This document shows positions 1 through 4,727 of a stretch of 6,186 nucleotides of DNA, in pieces. Positions within the stretch are counted from its first letter, which is position 1; every line of letters starts with the position of its first letter. Below the pieces are notes generated by a model. It searched no databases. It was not told where the DNA came from and saw only the letters and a list, made by a program, of their open reading frames with translations. Made by a program: the position numbers and the translations under genes. Source of the DNA: DASXVX01 sp036504075 (GTDB taxonomy: Bacteria; Bacillota; Sulfobacillia; Symbiobacteriales; Symbiobacteriaceae); contig DASXVX010000092.1 in the NCBI GenBank assembly GCA_036504075.1, positions 1 to 6,186 of the forward strand. Direction: 5' to 3'.

Positions 1-3
1 CCA

Positions 4-27
4 TTGGGTGGGTCTCCTACCCACCAA
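4..27. repeat. Short inverted repeat (hairpin) at the left edge
   Basis: The arms TTGGGTGGGT (4-13) and ACCCACCAA (19-27) pair with one bulged G around the loop CTCCT. No T-run follows on either strand, so it is not a good intrinsic terminator. Its role is unknown. It may be the end of an element or of a gene lying outside the window. Confidence 0.4.
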
Positions 28-57
28 CTTCCACCACCGTCCCGGATGGCCCTTCAT

Positions 58-219
58 TCATGCAAATATGGCCTGCCATGTAGGTTTAGATAAACTGAGC
101 GCCCACGCCCTCTGGTGACCAGAAAGGGTGAGCGCCAACACAATGGCACGGGCCTCGACCTGCACATTACAGGACGGGCAGAACAAGTCGATCGTCTCGT
201 CGTTCACCCCATCATTCAC
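58..219 (-). CDS. Possible truncated cassette protein with a CPSC zinc-knuckle half (53 aa)
   Basis: This frame starts at GTG 219, just downstream (minus strand) of the attC-like site at 244-337, the place where a next cassette gene would begin. A purine-rich AGGGGA (236-231) lies 11 bases before the start; a second GTG at 207 is an alternative. Residues 8-26 read ETIDLFCPSCNVQVEARAI. C14-P-S-C17 looks like one half of a zinc ribbon, and the frame ends before a second CxxC appears. Residues from about 31 are encoded by the imperfect palindrome at 99-135 and the sequence beyond it, so the original 3' part may have been replaced or interrupted. I do not recognise a family. It could be the remnant of a larger zinc-ribbon protein, or a chance frame. 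The in-frame extension upstream to 462 would translate the attC-like site and the antisense of the neighbouring gene, and was rejected. Confidence 0.35.
   Translation of the reverse strand: MNDGVNDETIDLFCPSCNVQVEARAIVLALTLSGHQRAWALSLSKPTWQAIFA
99..135. repeat. Imperfect 37-bp palindrome
   Basis: The core TCTGGT-G-ACCAGA (111-123) is a perfect 6-bp inverted repeat around one base. It is flanked by GCGC/GCGC (99-102 with 132-135), CAC/GTG (104-106 with 128-130) and CC/GG, with small bulges, so the whole segment can fold as one extended hairpin centred on 117. A second short palindrome, GTTTA-GA-TAAAC, lies at 84-95. The structure covers the 3' part of the short CPSC frame and could be a small dispersed repeat. 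Whether it recurs in the genome cannot be seen here. Confidence 0.4.
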
Positions 220-243
220 GCCGTGGTCTCTCCCCTCTGTTCG

Positions 244-337
244 CTCTAACGTCCAGCGCTTCAGCGGCGCCGGGAGAAAACCCTTCGATTCCGGCACCAA
301 CCTTGCTTCGGCGTCCGCCTGCAAGCGCGTGTTAGAC
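244..337 (-). other. attC: attC-like recombination site B (94 bp)
   Basis: On the minus strand the site opens with GTCTAAC (337-331), a perfect RYYYAAC box (R''), and closes with GTTAGAG (250-244), matching GTTRRRY except for the last base (R'). Inside, GCGCTT (328-323) pairs perfectly with AAGCGC (261-256), and CAG (321-319) pairs with CTG (264-262). G322 is left unpaired on the 5' arm, the place of the extrahelical base known from attC sites. The central segment between the CAG and CTG boxes (318-265) would be the variable terminal structure. The TAA stop of the 254-aa gene lies within the R'' box, as is common for cassette genes. Integrase would cut between G250 and T249. Recognition is by pattern, not by alignment. 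Confidence 0.78.
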
Positions 338-1096
338 GGCGGAGCCAGAAGTGGGCCTGCGTGTCGCAAGTTCACGGACCGTGGCCGTGAATCGGTCGAA
401 CAGAAATATGCGATCGAACATGGATTCATAAACCGCTTCCAGCGCAGCACCCTGGAAATCAAACCAACCTGAAAGCCGCCGGCTGTCCAGGACGATTAGC
501 AGCCACACGGTTTCAACCGCTGAACGATAGCGCGCTGCTTTGCGATTCTTGGCAGTAATCCTCGCCTGCAGTTGCTCCACCGAAAGCGTCGCTTCCCAGT
601 CTGAGTCAGGACTGAGCCAATATGACCGTGTATGTGAAGCAAGGCGAATGATGTTGATTGCATGCACCTCTGTTGGTAGCGCGATCGGCCCACTGTCGTG
701 CCAACTGAAGTGGAGGTGCTCACCAACCGCAGGTACATGCGCCCGTACAAACGTCACAAGTTCCCCGGCGACCCGACTAATGTCCTTCTTGGATGGAGTG
801 TGGTGCTCATTAAAGTGAACGTGTGCTTCGAGAAAAGGCTGTCCGGCTTCGTCCCACAACCTCTTCGCACCCGCAAGCACCTGCTCTCGGATGCCTTCCA
901 TCTGACGACGACCAATACCTGTCTGCGGAGCCTCACGGACCAGTTCTGTGACTTCGACGCCAATTTCCCTCTGGTCAGTTGGGACGACGAAATCTGGGCC
1001 TTCCCCGTCGGGTATCGGTATGGGTGTCCCTTGGATTGCGCTGGCCGTGAGGAAACTCGCCAAGTGGGAAAGTTCTTGCGCCTTCTTCTCGTTCAC
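332..1096 (-). CDS. Cassette-borne PD-(D/E)XK nuclease-like protein (254 aa)
   Basis: GTG 1096 is chosen as the start because AGAAGG (1110-1105) stands 8 bases upstream. An in-frame ATG at 1177 would add 27 residues that merely translate the attC-like site. Residues 31-51 read roughly GEGPDF...IGVEVTEL: D35 and E48 sit as in a PD-(D/E)XK core, with T50 where a lysine is usual. The later helix RITAKNRKAARY (179-190) offers K183 and K186, and is followed by the hydrophobic strand ETVWLLIVLD (195-204) and the near-terminal strand FDRIFLFD (227-234). This order resembles uncharacterised bacterial proteins with a GIEVT motif that I believe adopt a nuclease-like fold; no catalytic activity is shown. 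No signal peptide or membrane segment is seen, so it is probably cytoplasmic. The TAA stop falls inside attC-like site B, and the gene follows site A by 17 bases, as expected of a cassette gene. DNA or RNA cleavage in defence or as a toxin is an inference. Confidence 0.8.
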   Translation of the reverse strand: MNEKKAQELSHLASFLTASAIQGTPIPIPDGEGPDFVVPTDQREIGVEVTELVREAPQTGIGRRQMEGIREQVLAGAKRLWDEAGQPFLEAHVHFNEHHTPSKKDISRVAGELVTFVRAHVPAVGEHLHFSWHDSGPIALPTEVHAINIIRLASHTRSYWLSPDSDWEATLSVEQLQARITAKNRKAARYRSAVETVWLLIVLDSRRLSGWFDFQGAALEAVYESMFDRIFLFDRFTATVRELATRRPTSGSAV

Positions 1097-1104
1097 GATG
1101 TTCA

Positions 1105-1110
1105 CCTTCT
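1105..1110 (-). promoter_or_regulatory. Ribosome-binding site AGAAGG deciding the GTG start at 1096
   Basis: AGAAGG on the minus strand lies 8 bases before GTG 1096 and 3 bases after the R' box of the attC-like site. It supports the internal GTG over the upstream ATG at 1177. Confidence 0.6.
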
Positions 1111-1113
1111 GCC

Positions 1114-1175
1114 GTCTAACGTCTACGGCGTCAGCGCCAACACGTAGCGAGTCCGTCTGCACGCCGTTGTTCGGC
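1114..1175 (-). other. attC: attC-like recombination site A (62 bp)
   Basis: On the minus strand the site runs from GCCGAAC (1175-1169, RYYYAAC with one mismatch) to GTTAGAC (1120-1114, a perfect GTTRRRY). GGCGT (1165-1161) pairs with ACGCC (1131-1127), and CAG (1159-1157) with CTG (1134-1132). G1160 is unpaired on the 5' arm, exactly as in site B. Spacers of 3 and 6 bases separate the L boxes from the R boxes. The site lies 24 bases after the stop of the PIN-domain gene and just before the leader of the nuclease-like gene. The R boxes pair at only 5 of 7 positions, so this may be a decayed or divergent site. Confidence 0.75.
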
Positions 1176-1199
1176 ATGTCAGAGTGCAGTTTCCAATGG

Positions 1200-2603
1200 T
1201 CACTGCGGATTGAACCTTAACCTGTCGAGGGTATTGAGTAAGGACTGGATTCCAAGGCGATCAATGAGCATTGATCCCAAGTTGTCTGGCGCAATCGGCA
1301 TCGTTTCAGCCGGCGGAAGAGTTCTTACAGCGGACGAAGAGTTGATTGTCTCGAGAGCGGACCGAATCCCGGAAATGTATAGCTCAGAACCGATTGCGGA
1401 CGAGAACTGCGGTGGATCTAGTAGGAGCAGGCGTTTGAGCTGAACCTGAAGCCATTTGTATGTACCTGCCGGGTCGGGCGGCGGTGGCTCAGGGACTGGA
1501 TAGTCTGGCGGTGGAATCAGATGGTCGGTCATCAGGTCAAGCGTCAAGAACGCCATGTCAAAAATGCCATTGGAGGTACTCCAGCTGAAGCATAGAACTG
1601 CGCGGACAGGCTGCGGCAGAGAGTGGACCGCGTAGACCTGTTCTGTGCCGAGCCGGTCCCATACCTCGAAGTCATCGGCATCGAGACCATTGAGAGACAC
1701 AGGATGTGTATATCCTCCAACATACGCCAGACCTCGGACCACAGCTTTTACCAGCCACGTATTAGTGCCGAGCTTGTAGGCTGCTTCCTCCTGAGGCGTA
1801 TCCACCTTCTGGAACCCCTCTATGTCCGGGCTAAGTAGCCAGTTCGGGAGAGCCCGTGGCCGTCCGGTGAACTCCTCTCTACCATCAGCCTCAAAATGAT
1901 CGTTCAGCGCAGCGTTCAGAGCGTTTATGCCTGCTTCCGAACTTAGGAACTTGGAGACCTTGTCGGTTGCCATAGGGTCTTCAGGAACAAGCGAATCCAC
2001 AAGGCCCTGCAAGCTGGTGACTAGCCGTACCACTGCTTCTGATCCGAGGCCACTTAAGTCCGCTCGCAGATCAGGTGACAGTTGACCAGTTGTGGAATCA
2101 GCGAAGTCCTTTGTATTCTCGGAGAGAAGGATAATATCGTCGCTACAGACCCGCGCGACATCCAGCAGCGAGTGCCAGATGAGGGCATCACGATATCCTC
2201 CATCACCTCTCGACAAGGGCTTCCGGCCCGATAAGGTGTCTTTCAGGAGTCGGTCATGCGGAACCGTAGGTAAGGGCAGAATTCGCCCATGCATATCAAT
2301 GCAGGCACGGAGCCACATCTCGTAGTCCGAGATCACCTCGTCTTCGGGCTTTTGACTCTGGCAAACGTCTACATTCACACGAAGGCGCCCCAGGGTGCCA
2401 TGCAGCTTACGTAACTCACGAAGGGAGCGTTTAACCTCCTCGGAGTAATGCGTGACAAGTTCCTGCACAACAACCTCCGGCACCAGGAGCTCTGCCAGAC
2501 CGCTTCTGATCGCAGCAAGAATCACCGGCCAGAGGTTATTCTCAAAGTGGAACGATCCGTGGCCTTGGATCAGATTGGTGTCTGCGACAATCTTCACTAC
2601 CAC
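1200..2603 (-). CDS. PIN-domain protein, DUF4935/PIN_12-like, with long C-terminal region (467 aa)
   Basis: PIN domains are Mg-dependent nucleases, mostly RNases, of toxins and RNA-processing enzymes. The N-terminal 170 residues carry the hallmarks in order: VADTNL with D8; VPEVVVQEL with E48; GGYRDALIWHSLL with D139; and DDIILLSENTKDF with D155/D156 and D166. The RDALIW motif suggests the DUF4935 (PIN_12) group rather than short VapC toxins. Residues about 210-467 form a second region that I do not recognise. It contains strand-rich stretches (WLVKAVVRGLAYVGGY, 283-298), a proline-rich linker (364-378) and a helical tail. GTG 2603 is favoured because GGAGAG (2617-2612) lies 8 bases upstream; a second GTG two codons on is possible. 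There is no signal peptide, so it is probably cytoplasmic. It ends 24 bases before attC-like site A, which makes it a likely cassette gene whose upstream boundary I could not find. The acidic set looks complete, so the nuclease is probably active. Substrate and partner are unknown. Confidence 0.85.
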   Translation of the reverse strand: MVVKIVADTNLIQGHGSFHFENNLWPVILAAIRSGLAELLVPEVVVQELVTHYSEEVKRSLRELRKLHGTLGRLRVNVDVCQSQKPEDEVISDYEMWLRACIDMHGRILPLPTVPHDRLLKDTLSGRKPLSRGDGGYRDALIWHSLLDVARVCSDDIILLSENTKDFADSTTGQLSPDLRADLSGLGSEAVVRLVTSLQGLVDSLVPEDPMATDKVSKFLSSEAGINALNAALNDHFEADGREEFTGRPRALPNWLLSPDIEGFQKVDTPQEEAAYKLGTNTWLVKAVVRGLAYVGGYTHPVSLNGLDADDFEVWDRLGTEQVYAVHSLPQPVRAVLCFSWSTSNGIFDMAFLTLDLMTDHLIPPPDYPVPEPPPPDPAGTYKWLQVQLKRLLLLDPPQFSSAIGSELYISGIRSALETINSSSAVRTLPPAETMPIAPDNLGSMLIDRLGIQSLLNTLDRLRFNPQ

Positions 2604-2611
2604 AGTTGTTT

Positions 2612-2617
2612 CTCTCC
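2612..2617 (-). promoter_or_regulatory. Ribosome-binding site GGAGAG of the PIN-domain gene
   Basis: GGAGAG on the minus strand lies 8 bases before GTG 2603. It is the main support for this non-ATG start. Confidence 0.6.
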
Positions 2618-2653
2618 ATCCTCAACGGTAGGGCATGCAAAACACCGTCTCCG

Positions 2654-2884
2654 TCAGGCGAAAGCGTCGGGAAAGGCCCTCATCTTCTTGGCTTCGGTAG
2701 CGTGGACCAACCCACCTTTGATCTGCCGAACTTTGAGTAGAATGGTCAGCATATCTTGCCGAGCCGACCACCTATTGTCGGCATAAAACTCCCTGGAAGA
2801 GTTCAATGCTTTGCCAAAACTCGTTGAAAGCTGTAGGGAGTAGCCTCCACCCGCTCTAGAAGGGGATGTTATGCTGACCCGCAT
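2654..2884 (-). CDS. Possible small hypothetical protein (76 aa)
   Basis: This ATG-initiated frame ends 50 bases before the start of the PIN-domain gene on the same strand. It has only a weak ribosome-binding site (GGA a few bases before the ATG). The product is basic and has no signal peptide or membrane segment. Residues about 24-70 could be helical (for example SREFYADNRW, then ARQDMLTILLKVRQIKGG). I recognise no family. As a short gene directly upstream of a possible nuclease toxin it could be an antitoxin or a partner, but nothing in its sequence shows this. It may equally be a remnant of a larger gene, or a chance frame. Confidence 0.35.
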   Translation of the reverse strand: MRVSITSPSRAGGGYSLQLSTSFGKALNSSREFYADNRWSARQDMLTILLKVRQIKGGLVHATEAKKMRAFPDAFA

Positions 2885-2989
2885 AGCATCCGTTCAAAGC
2901 CATCGCACTCCGGTGTTGCGTGTCAACCCACCTCATCAAAATCGTCTGACTTAACGATATTTCAATAATGGAGGGAACAAACCCTTCCA

Positions 2990-3018
2990 GGCGTGATTCC
3001 TTAAGGACTGAACACGCC
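2990..3018. repeat. Hairpin with single bulged A
   Basis: GGCGTG-A-TTC (2990-2999) pairs with GAA-CACGCC (3010-3018), leaving one bulged A and the loop CTTAAGGACT. The bulged stem recalls an attC L-box, but the flanking R boxes are poor: GTTCGCC at 3026-3032 has only one of the three expected purines, and no matching partner stands on the left at the right distance. Recorded as a structure of unknown role. Confidence 0.35.
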
Positions 3019-3095
3019 AATAACTGTTCGCCTTCACCATAATCCCGATCTTCGACTTAAACAGTCCACAGTGGCCCGAGTCGGTGCGAAGTGGA

Positions 3096-3121
3096 GCGGC
3101 CAGCACGAGCATGCTGGCCGC
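3096..3121. repeat. Perfect 10-bp inverted repeat
   Basis: GCGGCCAGCA (3096-3105) and TGCTGGCCGC (3112-3121) are exact reverse complements around the loop CGAGCA. The GC-rich stem would fold stably in RNA of either strand. Only ATCTTTA follows on the plus strand, so termination would be weak. It could be a weak or bidirectional terminator, a protein-binding site or part of an RNA structure. Confidence 0.5.
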
Positions 3122-3254
3122 ATCTTTATGCATCGCCGGCCTCGAGCCTGGGGGTTAGACAAGCCGGTACTTCTCTCACACTTGCGCCGCTAGTTACCGA
3201 AGCAGAGGGAATGCGCACTGCCATGGGCGATGATTGGAGTTTGTCATTAATCCG

Positions 3255-3294
3255 AGACCGAGGCCCGCCGTAATGGCAATCCTCGGTCTTTTTT
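3255..3294 (+). terminator. Strong intrinsic (Rho-independent) terminator
   Basis: AGACCGAGG (3255-3263) pairs perfectly with CCTCGGTCT (3281-3289), and a run of six T (3289-3294) follows directly. The 17-base loop segment can form a small inner GCC/GGC pairing. The T-run exists only on the plus strand. No plus-strand gene is recognised between the left edge and this site, so it ends either a non-coding transcript or a leader of the operon at 3475. Confidence 0.8.
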
Positions 3295-3456
3295 CCGTTC
3301 GCACTTGTTCGCTGCCTCCCCGTCACCACGCCTGCCGTTTGGCCGTTCAAGCAGACGCTCATCTTGCGGGCGCATTTTCCCTGCTACCTGTAGGTTCACT
3401 GGTCACCACCTCCGAACAAACTCACCCCAAATCCGTTTATGTATGTAGGAAAGTCT

Positions 3457-3466
3457 GGGGGGAGGG
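3457..3466 (+). promoter_or_regulatory. Strong Shine-Dalgarno sequence of the repeat-domain gene
   Basis: GGGGGGAGGG ends 8 bases before ATG 3475. It decides that start over the in-frame ATG at 3439, which has no such sequence and would place this purine tract inside the coding region. Confidence 0.7.
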
Positions 3467-3474
3467 TACCGGCA

Positions 3475-4713
3475 ATGTGGCGCAACTTGTCGCGCGTTCG
3501 CTCGCGGGTGGCGGGAGTCCTGGGGATCTCACTGCTGCTCGGCGTCGCCCTGATTGGAACGCTGGGCGTCGGCCCGGCTCGGGCCGGCACAGACCCGGAG
3601 CCGACGCTCAAGCCGAACATCGTGTACACCGTGGACCCGGGTCCGGGCCTGCCGGCCGGGTGGACCCCGCCGCCGGCGCCGACCGCGCTGCCGGTCGCCG
3701 CTGAAGAGATGTTTAACGCAAACCGGCAGTCCGACCGGAATGCACCGCAGCACCTGGAAATGCGGGTCATGCAGCGGCCCGATGCCACCTGGATGAAGGA
3801 GTATCCGTGGAACTGGATTTGGACTCCGATTACCTGTGGCACAACCCAATACGTCATCTACTACCCTGAACCCGACCTGGACCTGATCGTACAGGTTTTC
3901 CGACGGAGCTACTCCTTCGCTATCGGGCAACAGAATCCCGATACCTGCCAGGTGGCGCTCGTCCAAAGCATCCAGGAGAGCAAGGCACTCACGCCAGACC
4001 AGAAAGAGCAGCAGCGGCTTGACAATCTGCTGGACGCGAACTTGGATTACGCCCAGCTTGGTGGTCCGAACCACGGCGGACTTCAGTCCTGCCAGCCTTA
4101 CGCCCACGAAGGGACGACCGACAACATTTACGTCTGCTTCAACGCGGGCAGCGCCAGCGCCCGGTTCGACGCCCCGGCCTACTTGGATACCCAGGTCAAT
4201 CGGGTCCGCGTGCCCGTCCGATTCGTCAGCGAAATGATGCGGGCCGACGTCGCCTGGGACGGCGCCACGCAGACTGTCACCATTCATCTCCCCGCGGCCA
4301 GCCATGATGTGGTTCATCCCATTCCGCTGCCCGGCGGGAAATTCGGGGATTGGGTGATCCCTAACAGCTACAGCTTTGCCGCCTACAAGTGGCGGCTGGA
4401 ACTGCGCCCCGTGACCCAGCCGGAGCGGACCATCGTACTGACCGTGGGCAAAGATTCGGCGCTAGTCGACGGTCAAGAGGTCCCCCTGGACGCGCCGCCG
4501 GTGATCGTGCCCCCGGGACGGACCATGGTGCCCGTCCGCTTCATTTCGGAAGTAATGGGCGCCAAGGTTTACTGGATCGGCAACGACCCCATTTACCCGG
4601 ACGTAGTTACCGGTGCCCTGGCCGGGCGGTACCAGGTCCATATTTACACGCCCCTGTGGCCGTACTTCGAGTATCCGGACTGGTTCCTGGAGACCCGGGC
4701 GCGGCAGTTTTGA
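3475..4713 (+). CDS. Exported protein with two copper amine oxidase N-terminal-like repeats (412 aa)
   Basis: Residues 1-37 form a classical signal peptide: basic MWRNLSRVRSR, a hydrophobic stretch, then an ARA cleavage site before G38. A proline-rich segment follows (54-73). The C-terminal half carries two copies of the copper amine oxidase N-terminal-like repeat (Cu_amine_oxidN1 type). Copy 1, about 231-270, contains VPVRFVSEMM and an AWDGATQTVTI end. Copy 2, about 319-390, contains LTVGKDSALVDGQE, a DAPP turn, VPVRFISEVMGA and YW. Despite the family name these repeats have no amine oxidase catalytic residues; in Bacillota they occur widely in secreted and cell-surface proteins. Residues about 80-220, with four cysteines (121, 158, 206, 221) and several tryptophans, match nothing I recognise. 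The protein should act outside the membrane. The gene is first in an operon with the propeller protein 14 bases downstream. Function is unknown; a surface, wall-associated or scaffold role is an inference. Confidence 0.88.
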   Translation: MWRNLSRVRSRVAGVLGISLLLGVALIGTLGVGPARAGTDPEPTLKPNIVYTVDPGPGLPAGWTPPPAPTALPVAAEEMFNANRQSDRNAPQHLEMRVMQRPDATWMKEYPWNWIWTPITCGTTQYVIYYPEPDLDLIVQVFRRSYSFAIGQQNPDTCQVALVQSIQESKALTPDQKEQQRLDNLLDANLDYAQLGGPNHGGLQSCQPYAHEGTTDNIYVCFNAGSASARFDAPAYLDTQVNRVRVPVRFVSEMMRADVAWDGATQTVTIHLPAASHDVVHPIPLPGGKFGDWVIPNSYSFAAYKWRLELRPVTQPERTIVLTVGKDSALVDGQEVPLDAPPVIVPPGRTMVPVRFISEVMGAKVYWIGNDPIYPDVVTGALAGRYQVHIYTPLWPYFEYPDWFLETRARQF

Positions 4714-4714
4714 C

Positions 4715-4720
4715 GGGGGG
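4715..4720 (+). promoter_or_regulatory. Ribosome-binding site of the propeller gene
   Basis: GGGGGG lies 7 bases before ATG 4728 and directly after the TGA of the upstream gene. The GGCAATG around the start codon is the same as that of the upstream gene, so the two have near-identical initiation contexts. Confidence 0.55.
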
Positions 4721-4727
4721 TGTGGCA

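Larger units (their letters stand above)
250..1119 (-). mobile_element. Integron-type gene cassette (about 870 bp)
   Basis: The segment between the predicted cut points of two attC-like sites (G1120^T1119 and G250^T249, minus strand) has the anatomy of a mobile cassette. It has a very short leader, one gene in the same direction as the array (332-1096) and a terminal attC-like site. There is no obvious promoter inside it, so expression would depend on read-through from the right (higher coordinates). No integrase gene is seen in the window. In an intact integron it would lie upstream of the array, beyond 2.6 kb and divergent, but the divergent genes there are not recombinases. The array is therefore probably of the integrase-less kind, or a fragment. 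Confidence 0.7.
2885..3474. other. Intergenic region between the minus-strand array and the plus-strand operon
   Basis: These 590 bases hold no convincing coding sequence; the short open frames on both strands lack ribosome-binding sites and recognisable motifs. They contain a bulged hairpin (2990-3018), a perfect 10-bp inverted repeat (3096-3121) and a strong plus-strand terminator (3255-3294). A promoter for the plus-strand operon should lie between 3295 and about 3450, but I see no clear -35/-10 pair. TTTATGTATG at 3436-3445 is A/T-rich enough to contain a -10 but lacks a good partner. Composition changes from mixed to GC-rich across this region. Confidence 0.6.

Noticed and set aside
1097..1177. 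Longer N-terminus for the nuclease-like protein from ATG 1177
   Set aside because: The 27 extra residues are a translation of attC-like site A. No ribosome-binding site precedes 1177, while AGAAGG correctly spaces GTG 1096.
2921..2926. TTGACA on the minus strand as a -35 box for the small gene and PIN gene
   Set aside because: The hexamer is perfect, but 16-18 bases downstream there is only ATGGCT-like sequence and no acceptable -10 box.
2976..3032. Third attC-like site around the bulged hairpin
   Set aside because: The bulged stem is present, but the outer boxes do not fit the consensus and are not placed symmetrically. On the minus strand the bulge is also on the wrong arm compared with the other two sites.
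3071..3087. GTGGCCCGAGTCGGTGC, almost the same as the 3' hairpin of the Streptococcus pyogenes tracrRNA
   Set aside because: The match is short, the base missing relative to the tracrRNA breaks its stem, and no repeat-spacer array or cas gene is present. Coincidence is the simplest reading.
3151..3157. GTTAGAC box in the intergenic region
   Set aside because: It matches an attC R' box, but no complementary RYYYAAC box with L-box stems is found at suitable distance on either side.
2951..3362. Three 60-78 codon open frames on both strands in the intergenic region
   Set aside because: None has a ribosome-binding site, a recognisable motif or a product with sensible composition, and they overlap hairpins and the terminator.
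3529..4317. 262-codon open frame on the minus strand inside the repeat-domain gene
   Set aside because: It is antisense to a well-supported gene with a signal peptide and recognisable repeats. It has no motifs and arises from GC-rich codons.
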